Source of the DNA: JBGSKY01 sp041740995
GTDB lineage: Bacteria; Planctomycetota; Planctomycetia; Pirellulales; Pirellulaceae
Length of the DNA: 30,331 nt
Assembly (NCBI GenBank): GCA_041740995.1
Contig: JBGSKY010000260.1
Span: 1 to 30,331, forward strand
Direction: 5' to 3'
Shown: one piece after another, positions 8,444-15,256 of the stretch
Layout of the letters: each line of letters begins with the position of its first letter
How positions within the stretch are numbered: position 1 is the stretch's first letter
Program-made: the position numbers and the translations under genes
The notes under the pieces: generated by a model
Databases searched by the model: none
What the model was told of the DNA's origin: nothing
What the model saw: the letters and a program-made list of their open reading frames with translations, nothing else

Positions 8444-9454
8444 ATGAACAAGCTTGAGAAAATAGCGAACTTGAATGCAGATTGTGACTTCTTCGCTGCT
8501 GCGCGGTTGCTGCAAATTATCACCAACACGCGGCTTGGCGGCGATCGTCAAGCAGACGAGGAATCAATTCGACTGACAGCGAAAGCGTCGGTCAGTTTTC
8601 CACCCAGCGAGCTTGCCACGATCGAGACCCGCGACGATGGCAAGCTGGAAATGGAAGCGACCTTTTTAGGTTTGACTGGCCCCTCCGGCGCACTTCCGCA
8701 ACACTACACGCAATTGATTATCGATCGACTCCGAAGCAAGGATTCGACGCTTAACGATTTCATGAACGTGTTCAATCATCGCTGGCTTTCATTGTTTTAT
8801 CGAGCTTGGGAAAAAAACGTTTTTCCGGCTGCGTTTGAAACAGCAATTGCAGTCGATAACGAAGACGATGTCAGCGATTCGCTGTGGTGTTTAATCGGAT
8901 ACGGGACAGGCAATCTTCGCAACCGCCAAGACTTCCAAGAAGCGGCAATGTTGCATTACAGTGGCCACTTCGCCAATTCATGCCGTACTTCGTCATCCAT
9001 CGCTTCGGTGTTAGCCGATTGGTTCACAGTCGATGTTGAAATCTCCCAGTTTCGCGGACAATGGTTGCGAATGGACGAGGCTGATCAATCCAAAATGGGT
9101 GATGCACCGATGGGGATGTCACTGAATAATCGGTTGGGTATCGATACCGTCGTTGGCTCAAGAATATGGAACGTCGAGAATCGCTTCCGAGTGATCATCG
9201 CCGCTTTGCCGTATCCTCGTTTTATCGAATTTTCGCCCCAAGGAAAAAAACTAGCCGAGTTGCTTTCGATTGTCCGAGCCTATGTTGGGCCGCAATTTGA
9301 TTTTGACGTGCAAGTCTTACTGGACCGCCGAGAAGTCCCCGGAACGGTGCTCGGCGATCCTTCGTCTCCGAGCCAACTTGGTTGGAACACTTGGCTGGGC
9401 AACTGGCCGCACGCTTACGATGCCGCCGACGCAGTGTTCGCTGAAAATAACTGA
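8444..9454 (+). CDS. tssG: Type VI secretion baseplate protein TssG (ImpH/VasB family)
   Basis: TssG is part of the wedge of the type VI secretion baseplate, with TssE, TssF and TssK. The 336-residue product has the family landmarks in order: CDFFAAARLLQ near the start, ASVSFPPSELATIE, EATFLGLTGPSGALPQHYTQ, DFMNVFNHRWLSLFYRAWEK, GHFANSCRTSSSIASVLADWF, VEISQFRGQWLRM, NNRLGIDTVVGSRIWNVENRFRV and a closing LGWNTWLG. Its length is normal and it has no frameshift. ATG 8444 starts only 43 bases after the nitrilase stop. No other tss gene lies in the window, although they usually sit in one cluster, so this copy is isolated here or its cluster is scattered. Downstream is an unrelated glycosyltransferase on the other strand. 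Confidence 0.88.
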   Translation: MNKLEKIANLNADCDFFAAARLLQIITNTRLGGDRQADEESIRLTAKASVSFPPSELATIETRDDGKLEMEATFLGLTGPSGALPQHYTQLIIDRLRSKDSTLNDFMNVFNHRWLSLFYRAWEKNVFPAAFETAIAVDNEDDVSDSLWCLIGYGTGNLRNRQDFQEAAMLHYSGHFANSCRTSSSIASVLADWFTVDVEISQFRGQWLRMDEADQSKMGDAPMGMSLNNRLGIDTVVGSRIWNVENRFRVIIAALPYPRFIEFSPQGKKLAELLSIVRAYVGPQFDFDVQVLLDRREVPGTVLGDPSSPSQLGWNTWLGNWPHAYDAADAVFAENN

Positions 9455-9482
9455 GGCTTTGTGGCTATCAGACAATCAACTT

Positions 9483-10637
9483 TTATGACTTGTTGAGAAA
9501 GATCGATTCCATTTGTTCAATCCAACCGGGCAAGTCATGTCGCTCGCTGACGAATTGTTCGGCTTGATCAACTTGGTTTGCCATCGCTCCGCTCCGGCGA
9601 TTGAAATTCGAAAGCGCCGCTAGCCATTCTTCTGGTGCGTCTGGACGCAGCAGTAAACCGCGTTGGCCATCAGCTCCCAATAATGAACGCAGACCACCAG
9701 CCGTGTTTGAAGCGATGACCGGCGTTCGACAGGCCATCGACTCCATGATCACATTCGGAAAGCCTTCGTACCGACTCGGTAGAACCAAGACATCGCAAGC
9801 GGCCACGATAGAGTGCGGGTTGTTCAGCACGCCGTAGAACGTGCATCGATCGGCAACGCCAATAGATTTCGCGGCGGTTTCCAATTCCTTTCGCAAGACG
9901 CCATCACCAACCAGATGTAAATGACCAGCAATTTGATCGCGTTTCATTTGAGCCATCAAATCCAAAATCATCTGATGATTTTTTTCTGGTGATAGGCGGC
10001 CAACCATCGCGATCTGCAATCCAGCGTAGCGTCGAAACGACTGCGGCGGAGGTTCGGAGGCCTGTCGTCGAATTTTTGCGACGTCGATTGGACTGGGAAC
10101 AATCGTCCAGCGTTGGCGGTCTATTCCGTAAAATTGCGAAGCATCGTCAGCCGATTCTTCGCTAACGGCGAGTAATGTGCTTGCCGTACGATACGACCAA
10201 CCCAGCAACCGTCGCTTGATAATCATCCAACGCTGTCGGGACTGGCCAAAATCAAGGCTCGGCGGGCTGACGACCGTGACAACTCGGCGGCAATTCATTC
10301 CTTTGGTGGCAGCGGCGGTTAACATCACGGTATGGTAGAGCCGGTCATACGTCACGTCGATCGCTCGCCGACCAATGATTTGCCTGAGACGCCGGAGTTG
10401 CGAAAGGTACAGCGATCCTGGTACGATTGCATACGCGGCGGAATATTGCTGGGCGAACGATTCAACTTTGATATCATCCGGAATTTGAGACAGCAGTGGA
10501 CCGTTGGCGTAGGTCAGATAGAGCGATGGCGTGATTTTTGCTCGGTCGATGCCTTTCAACAACTGCAACATTTGCCGCTCGCTGCCGCCGCTTTGCATGG
10601 TAGAAGTGCAACAAAGCAAGTTGGTAGGTTGTGACAA
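9483..10637 (-). CDS. Family 4 glycosyltransferase (GT-B fold)
   Basis: The enzyme would transfer a sugar from a nucleotide-sugar donor to a lipid, glycan or similar acceptor, at the cytoplasmic face of the membrane. The N-terminal domain begins with a first strand TNLLCCTSTMQSGGSERQML, typical of GT4. The C-terminal domain holds LQIAMVGRLSPEKNHQMIL, HLVGDGVLRKELE and the donor-binding EGFPNVIMESMACRTPVIAS, with the E-x7-E pair. I chose TTG 10637, giving 384 residues. It starts one strand before the fold, has AGGA five bases upstream, and avoids overlap with the divergent gene. The frame is open further upstream to 10934, but that part lies inside the neighbouring coding sequence. The acceptor is unknown and there is no polysaccharide cluster around it. 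Confidence 0.88.
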   Translation of the reverse strand: MSQPTNLLCCTSTMQSGGSERQMLQLLKGIDRAKITPSLYLTYANGPLLSQIPDDIKVESFAQQYSAAYAIVPGSLYLSQLRRLRQIIGRRAIDVTYDRLYHTVMLTAAATKGMNCRRVVTVVSPPSLDFGQSRQRWMIIKRRLLGWSYRTASTLLAVSEESADDASQFYGIDRQRWTIVPSPIDVAKIRRQASEPPPQSFRRYAGLQIAMVGRLSPEKNHQMILDLMAQMKRDQIAGHLHLVGDGVLRKELETAAKSIGVADRCTFYGVLNNPHSIVAACDVLVLPSRYEGFPNVIMESMACRTPVIASNTAGGLRSLLGADGQRGLLLRPDAPEEWLAALSNFNRRSGAMANQVDQAEQFVSERHDLPGWIEQMESIFLNKS

Positions 10638-10685
10638 ATTGAATCCTATCGCAATGATATTTCCGTCGCCGGTACAATATAAAAC

Positions 10686-10691
10686 TATAAT
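10686..10691 (+). promoter_or_regulatory. Candidate -10 box for the prenyltransferase-repeat gene
   Basis: A perfect TATAAT sits in an AT-rich stretch in the 125-base gap between two divergent genes, 71 bases before the ATG at 10763. No good -35 is visible at 16-18 bases. The opposite strand of the same AT-rich stretch could serve the glycosyltransferase gene. Confidence 0.3.
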
Positions 10692-10762
10692 AGAGTTTGT
10701 TTGGTTTCGAAAAAGATGCCTTCGAATATCGCCTTTTATTGTTTCGTTTTGGCAGTAAGTCC

Positions 10763-12502
10763 ATGAAGACGATTCCTCGACGAAACGTAAACTCGATTGC
10801 TGCACCGCCGATTGTGGCCAACGATGCCGCAATGTCGCGGGCGATGCCACCACCAAAGCAGGCACAGATATCGCTTGAGCGCGACGTGAAATCCGGGCTA
10901 AAAAATACTTCAGCCACTCGTCAACGGCTAGCAACTCAGAAATCGCGGCATTGGTCGAGAGACAGCGTCGCGGCGTTGGTCAGCGTCGTCGTACACACGT
11001 CGATCTTGTTGGCATTGATGGTTGTGGCGATCGAAGCTCAGCGGCGACCAGGCAATCAACTGATTATCTCGTCCAGCGTCGACCAACGAATTGATAACAA
11101 CGAAGAAGTAACGCTCGATATTCCAAAGGACGATACGGCGGATAGCGAATTTGATTCGGCGCGCGAGCTAACTTCGGCGACTCAGCGATCCGAAGTCAAC
11201 GTCTCATCAATGCCTAGCGAGATCGGCGTTGGGCAGCCTGAAGTCGCAATCGCGGCGAACGCCAAATCGGTGTCTGGGACAGTTCTTCAGCAGCTCAACT
11301 CTGATTCAGCAACTCAGTTTTTCGTCCCAGCCTCGGCAGCCTTCAGCGGTTTTTCGATCGATGGTCGCGGGCCAGGCAAACGTGCGGAACTGGTGCGAGC
11401 CAACGGTGGAAGTGCGGCAACCGAAGCAGCGGTCGAAGCGGCGATTGGCTGGCTGATTCAACATCAATATCCCGATGGAAGCTGGAGCACGATTCAGAAA
11501 ACGCATCCGGCTTGTGGCGGCCAATGCTCGTGCGATTCGATCGAACGGTTGCAGCCCAAAGCGGTCGCTGCAACGGGGCTCGCCTTGCTAACCTTGCTCG
11601 GTGCCGGTTACACGCATCGCGATGGTCCGTACCAACCAGAGATCTACAAGGCCTTGCAGTTTCTACTGGACACGATGAAGGTCGGCCGGCCCGAGCCGCG
11701 CGATACACGTTCGCCCGGACAATTCGTTTCGAACGCTTCTCGGCACATGATTTATGAGCAAGGGATCGCAACTTTCGCGTTGTGCGAAGCGTATCAAATG
11801 ACCAACGATCCATGGTTGGAGCCAGGCGCTCAGCGGGCGATAAACTTCGTCCGCGCTGCCCAGAACTACGATGGATCGTGGGGATATTATCCAGTCACGC
11901 CGGGTGATCTTTCGATTGTCGGATGGCAGATGATGGCCCTCCGCAGCGCGACCGCTGCTGGACTGGAAGTTCCGTCCACACAGATCCGACGAGTGAATGG
12001 TTTCTTGCTGACGCAAAGCGGAGACGGTGGCAGCACGTTTGGTTACCGCAGCCGCCAGAGCGTGCCCGAAATGACTGGCATCGGCGGATTGATCAAGCTG
12101 ATGCTCGGATACAGCCGGACAGACCCGAGCATTATCAAAGGGCTCCAATCGGTTTATTATCGAGCCCCCGGAGTACAAGACGATGGACCGGAGACAACGG
12201 ATGTCTACCATAATTACTATGCGACGAACTTTTTGTTCTACAGCCAGTCCGATTTGTTTCCCCTTTGGAACGAACGCTTGAAGCAACATTACCTCTCGAC
12301 GCAGAGCACGACGGGACACGAAGCGGGAAGCTGGTTTGCGACCGACGTGGGGCTTTCTCAATTTTCCGGCGAGAGTGACCGAGGCTTGAACATGATTGGC
12401 GGTCGACTTTACACCACAGCGATGGCCGCCATGACGCTGGAGGTCTACTATCGGTTTTTGCCGATCCAAAAAGACCCAACCGATCTCGATTTTAAACTCT
12501 GA
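10763..12502 (+). CDS. Membrane-anchored prenyltransferase/squalene-oxidase repeat protein
   Basis: A 579-residue protein with three parts. Residues 1-65 are a basic, cytoplasm-facing N-terminus. A single membrane helix lies at about 68-91 (SVAALVSVVVHTSILLALMVV). A low-complexity periplasmic linker runs to about 215, and a catalytic-fold-like domain follows to the end. That domain carries QW-type repeats of the alpha/alpha barrel family: AIGWLIQHQYPDGSWS at about 228 and AINFVRAAQNYDGSWGYY further on. The family includes triterpene cyclases and prenyltransferases, but planctomycete versions with a membrane anchor lack known chemistry. I see no clear DXDD cyclase motif, so a structural or binding role outside the membrane is as likely as catalysis. 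ATG 10763 is chosen, since the frame extends upstream only into the promoter region. Confidence 0.8.
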   Translation: MKTIPRRNVNSIAAPPIVANDAAMSRAMPPPKQAQISLERDVKSGLKNTSATRQRLATQKSRHWSRDSVAALVSVVVHTSILLALMVVAIEAQRRPGNQLIISSSVDQRIDNNEEVTLDIPKDDTADSEFDSARELTSATQRSEVNVSSMPSEIGVGQPEVAIAANAKSVSGTVLQQLNSDSATQFFVPASAAFSGFSIDGRGPGKRAELVRANGGSAATEAAVEAAIGWLIQHQYPDGSWSTIQKTHPACGGQCSCDSIERLQPKAVAATGLALLTLLGAGYTHRDGPYQPEIYKALQFLLDTMKVGRPEPRDTRSPGQFVSNASRHMIYEQGIATFALCEAYQMTNDPWLEPGAQRAINFVRAAQNYDGSWGYYPVTPGDLSIVGWQMMALRSATAAGLEVPSTQIRRVNGFLLTQSGDGGSTFGYRSRQSVPEMTGIGGLIKLMLGYSRTDPSIIKGLQSVYYRAPGVQDDGPETTDVYHNYYATNFLFYSQSDLFPLWNERLKQHYLSTQSTTGHEAGSWFATDVGLSQFSGESDRGLNMIGGRLYTTAMAAMTLEVYYRFLPIQKDPTDLDFKL

Positions 12503-12544
12503 GCAATCGCAGACGAAATCAAGCTTCATCGATAAAAGACTTGT

Positions 12545-12560
12545 AGCTTCTATAGAAGCT
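12545..12560. terminator. Perfect 16-base palindrome after the prenyltransferase-repeat gene
   Basis: AGCTTC, TATA, GAAGCT forms a six-pair stem 42 bases after the stop at 12502, in a convergent gap. It has no following T-run, so terminator function is a guess. It could also be part of another dispersed repeat. Confidence 0.4.
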
Positions 12561-12659
12561 GCGCGGCCTACCCAGAACGAGTCCGATTGCACCAATCGGC
12601 AGACGAGCACCGGTCACAGCGATCCTATCTGCGTCGTGCTAAATCTGAATTGGGACCCC

Positions 12660-12763
12660 CATGAGCTCGTCTCATAGGTGAACCAGTTTCGTGAACTAAC
12701 ACGGCGACGCCACACCGAAAGCCCCCAACGGGTTCATCCCGTTTGGTGAATCAGTTTGCTTGC
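12660..12763 (-). repeat. Dispersed repeat family B, copy 1
   Basis: Read on the minus strand, this element matches 20583-20677 at both ends. One shared block is AACTGATTCAC followed by GGATGAACCCGTT, and the other is CTGGTTCACC followed by AGCTCATG, with a variable middle. Inner hairpins AACGGG-ATGAA-CCCGTT and ATGAG-ACGAG-CTCAT are perfect here. It carries no ORF and lies in a convergent gap. Confidence 0.75.
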
Positions 12764-12785
12764 ACCGATTTACTTGCGAAAGGCA

Positions 12786-13919
12786 CTAGTAGACACCGAC
12801 TGTTGTTCCGCCGGCAATGGCGTGATACGGTCGGACGCCGCTGATTCCGTCCCAAGGGTACTTGTTGTACGGTAACTCTCGTTCGCCTTCATCACGTTCT
12901 AGGAAGCCGGGCACAAAGAATTCCTTGGTCAAAGTGTACAGCTTTGCGCGACCAGTTTGACCATATGGAACGACCACATCGGTATCGTCGAAACTGACCA
13001 CTTCGACTACCGCTCTTGGCTGAGGCGCGTAATAAGCGATTGTGTAATCCGGTGCGGCCAACGGTCGCGAACATGCGAGACCCATCAGTGTGTTGCCGTA
13101 AGTTGGAGTCATGTAAACACCGCTATCCTCGGTTGGACCGCCGAGCAGTTCTTCGACGGCAAACCGTGTCCACTGGGGAGTGAACTCAGTGCCACCGGAG
13201 AAAATTCCGGTAATACCAATCTCTTGGATACTCGTCCCATGTTCGGCCAGTCCATAAGCCAGCGATTCAAGCAGTTTTGGCGTGGTGAACATGCATTTGA
13301 TATCGTGATTGGCCGTCAGAATCGTAATTGCTTGATCGATGCAGTGCTTCTTGTAAGCTTCCAGGTGCTCCATCCACCCCTTCTTGATCAGCTTGACGAC
13401 CCACCTTGGGTCTAAATCGATGCAGAAGCAGATGCCGCCGCGATATTGGCAAAGATGTTCGACGGCCAAGCGTAAGCGGCGTGGCCCTGAAGGTCCAAGC
13501 ATCAACCAATTCGAACCACGAGGAAAATATTCGTCGGGGAGTGTGTCGCTGAAGTTTTCGTAGTCGATTCGAAAGTCATCGATCACCATTCGGCTTTTTG
13601 GGACCCCGGTAGTTCCGCCGGTCTCAAAAACGTATGCGGGTTTTCCTGCCAAGCCCTTGGGTATCCAGCGTCCAATTGGACCACCGCGGAGCCAATCGTC
13701 TTCGAAAAGTGGAAACTTGCGGAGGTCCGCAAAGCACTTTATTTCCTTGAGAGGATCGAAATTTAGCTCAGATTTCTTCGAAAGCCAAAAAGGACTACCT
13801 GTTTGGTCCGAAAAATGCCAGTGAACTGTCTCCACTGTGTGAGCGTCTAATTTGTCTTTCGCAGCGTCAATTGCTGGCTGAAGTGCCTTGGAGTCCGTTT
13901 CTGGTGAAGAAATGCTCAT
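12786..13919 (-). CDS. PaaK-like adenylate-forming enzyme (AMP-dependent synthetase family)
   Basis: ANL-superfamily enzymes activate a carboxylate with ATP to an acyl-adenylate and often pass it to a thiol. The 377-residue product has the nucleotide loop FETGGTTGVPKS (98-109) and the later TPTYGNTLMG, plus GRAKLYTLTKEFFVPGFLERD, closest in style to phenylacetate-CoA ligase and acyl-protein synthetase (LuxE-like). It ends soon after this, so the usual C-terminal lid domain with its catalytic lysine seems short or absent compared with the 430-residue PaaK. ATG 13919 is chosen; a GTG at 13961 would add 14 residues without a better ribosome binding site. There is no acyl carrier, thioesterase or phenylacetate gene nearby, so the substrate is unknown. 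It converges with the prenyltransferase-repeat gene. Confidence 0.8.
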   Translation of the reverse strand: MSISSPETDSKALQPAIDAAKDKLDAHTVETVHWHFSDQTGSPFWLSKKSELNFDPLKEIKCFADLRKFPLFEDDWLRGGPIGRWIPKGLAGKPAYVFETGGTTGVPKSRMVIDDFRIDYENFSDTLPDEYFPRGSNWLMLGPSGPRRLRLAVEHLCQYRGGICFCIDLDPRWVVKLIKKGWMEHLEAYKKHCIDQAITILTANHDIKCMFTTPKLLESLAYGLAEHGTSIQEIGITGIFSGGTEFTPQWTRFAVEELLGGPTEDSGVYMTPTYGNTLMGLACSRPLAAPDYTIAYYAPQPRAVVEVVSFDDTDVVVPYGQTGRAKLYTLTKEFFVPGFLERDEGERELPYNKYPWDGISGVRPYHAIAGGTTVGVY

Positions 13920-14258
13920 AATCGCTTTTTCTGTGATGAAATAATTGTCGTTGAAGCTCACTTAGACGCAGAGAGATTGAATCTCTTGCAAATACTATAT
14001 CAAATCGCCAATTGCACCACAGCAACGTGACTTCGAAAGTCGATGAGTCCAGAGCTAATGGCGTGAAGACTGCCTTCATGTCTATTTTGCGGAAACTTAA
14101 TCATTTTCCTATTGCACTTTACCCCACTTCCCAGATTACAATTAGACGTTAACATCGTGCCCCCTACCGATCGCACCCAAACCCGTACGCAAGCTGGAAT
14201 GGGCATCATGAAGATGGAGCGATCTGAAATGGATGTCTTCCTCTCCCGGACAATCTTT
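13920..14258. other. Divergent intergenic region upstream of the Bax-inhibitor-like gene
   Basis: 339 bases between divergent genes. The plus-strand frame is open from 14112, so the downstream gene could start up to 49 codons earlier. I see no clear repeat or promoter. Confidence 0.35.
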
Positions 14259-14981
14259 ATGGACATGACCAATCCTTATGCCTCAGTGGGGCAGCGGGAC
14301 TTTGCAATATTTGCCGTCGAAAACGAGCGAATAACGTTTTTACAACGAACATACGTACATCTCGCTCTGTGCATCGTGGCTTTAATCGCTGTGCTCGCAA
14401 TTCTGCTACGGACTTTTCCTGACGAGAAAGTAGCGGCGACGGCGGCAAGGCTGGGTGAGGTCGCGTGGCTTGCCATATTAGTCTGCTATATCGGTGCGAG
14501 CTGGTTGGCGAGGATCAGTGTGACTCATGCTCGTTCGCCGATTGTTCAATATCTGGTTTTGGCAGTTTATGTCGCAGCGACGGCGGTCCTTTTATGGCCT
14601 GTCTTGGCGTTCGCATCGACCGTTGATGGCTCGATCCCACTGAATTCCTGCGTCGTGACGCTGGCTTTATTTGGTGCCCTGACCATGCATTCGTTTTCCA
14701 GCCGAGCCGTCAACACGGTCGGTACAACGTCGTTGATGCTGATGATCGCGTTGATTGCCGCAGTCGGGCTTGGTAGCTGGCACGGTCACTTTGGATTGGG
14801 CCTGTGGCTGTCGGTCGGCGTAATTTTGCTCTCGGCGCTGTATGTCATGTACGAAACTTCGAGTATCGTTTATCAGTATCGAACCGACCAACACATCGCT
14901 GCTGCGTTAACCTTGTTCGCGTCGACGTCTTTGATCCTATGGTACGTCGTTAGGCTCGGCATCTCGCTTTCTCGTGATTGA
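14259..14981 (+). CDS. Bax inhibitor-1 (BI-1/YccA-like) family membrane protein
   Basis: The BI-1/TMBIM family comprises seven-helix membrane proteins, some of which are pH-gated calcium leak channels. Starting at ATG 14259 gives 240 residues with about seven hydrophobic segments. The first follows ERITFLQRTYVHLALCIVAL, and the last ends in YQYRTDQHIAAALTLFASTS, which matches the family's C-terminal region with its conserved acidic residue. The N-terminus MDMTNPYASVG is typical of planctomycete members. Starts further upstream are possible; one ATG at 14230 has GGAG before it. It is a single gene, followed by a hairpin-rich gap and then dnaE2, with no obvious functional link. Confidence 0.8.
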   Translation: MDMTNPYASVGQRDFAIFAVENERITFLQRTYVHLALCIVALIAVLAILLRTFPDEKVAATAARLGEVAWLAILVCYIGASWLARISVTHARSPIVQYLVLAVYVAATAVLLWPVLAFASTVDGSIPLNSCVVTLALFGALTMHSFSSRAVNTVGTTSLMLMIALIAAVGLGSWHGHFGLGLWLSVGVILLSALYVMYETSSIVYQYRTDQHIAAALTLFASTSLILWYVVRLGISLSRD

Positions 14982-15000
14982 CGATCGCGTGGCGCGCGGA

Positions 15001-15051
15001 TTATCTTGACGATAAGTACGCGGAGATGACGTACTAGAGCAACAAAGCTCT
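15001..15051. terminator. Cluster of short hairpins after the BI-1-like gene
   Basis: Three consecutive inverted repeats start 20 bases after the stop: TTATC/GATAA (15001-15015), AGTACG/CGTACT (15015-15035) and AGAGC/GCTCT (15036-15051). The last is weakly terminator-like. The second is a symmetric site with a 9-base spacer that could instead bind a regulator of dnaE2. Confidence 0.35.
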
Positions 15052-15106
15052 TGTCGTCCTCCGCACAACTTATGATTTGGTTCAGCCGAATCTTTGCCAA
15101 CGGTAG

Positions 15107-15160
15107 ACCAGGACCAATCCTGGTAGTTGGTGCATCGGCAGGACCAGTCCCCTGGACTGC
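15107..15160 (+). promoter_or_regulatory. Two adjacent hairpins in the dnaE2 leader
   Basis: ACCAGGA-CCAA-TCCTGGT (15107-15124) is a perfect seven-pair stem. A second, imperfect hairpin centred on CCAG-TCCC-CTGG spans 15138-15160. Both share the GGACCA core and lie 97-150 bases before the dnaE2 start. They may be a leader structure or operator, but no regulator can be named. Confidence 0.35.
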
Positions 15161-15256
15161 ACGAGACTCAAGCTGTGACGGAATACTAAATTTCGCAGCG
15201 ACTTTTTTTCAGTGCGGTCGTTGTTTTAACTGCCCGTCTAGCCAAGTGCGAACTGG

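Noticed and set aside
10638..10934. Upstream extension of the glycosyltransferase
   Set aside because: It overlaps the divergent gene's coding start and promoter, and adds residues before the first strand of the GT4 fold.
11663..12610. Long minus-strand open frame (315 codons) opposite the prenyltransferase-repeat gene
   Set aside because: It lies antisense to a recognisable gene, has no family motifs and no ribosome binding site, and arises from the codon bias of the real gene.
12660..12763. Insertion sequence or transposon end
   Set aside because: There is no transposase ORF, and I cannot see a target-site duplication; it is kept as a repeat element of unknown type.
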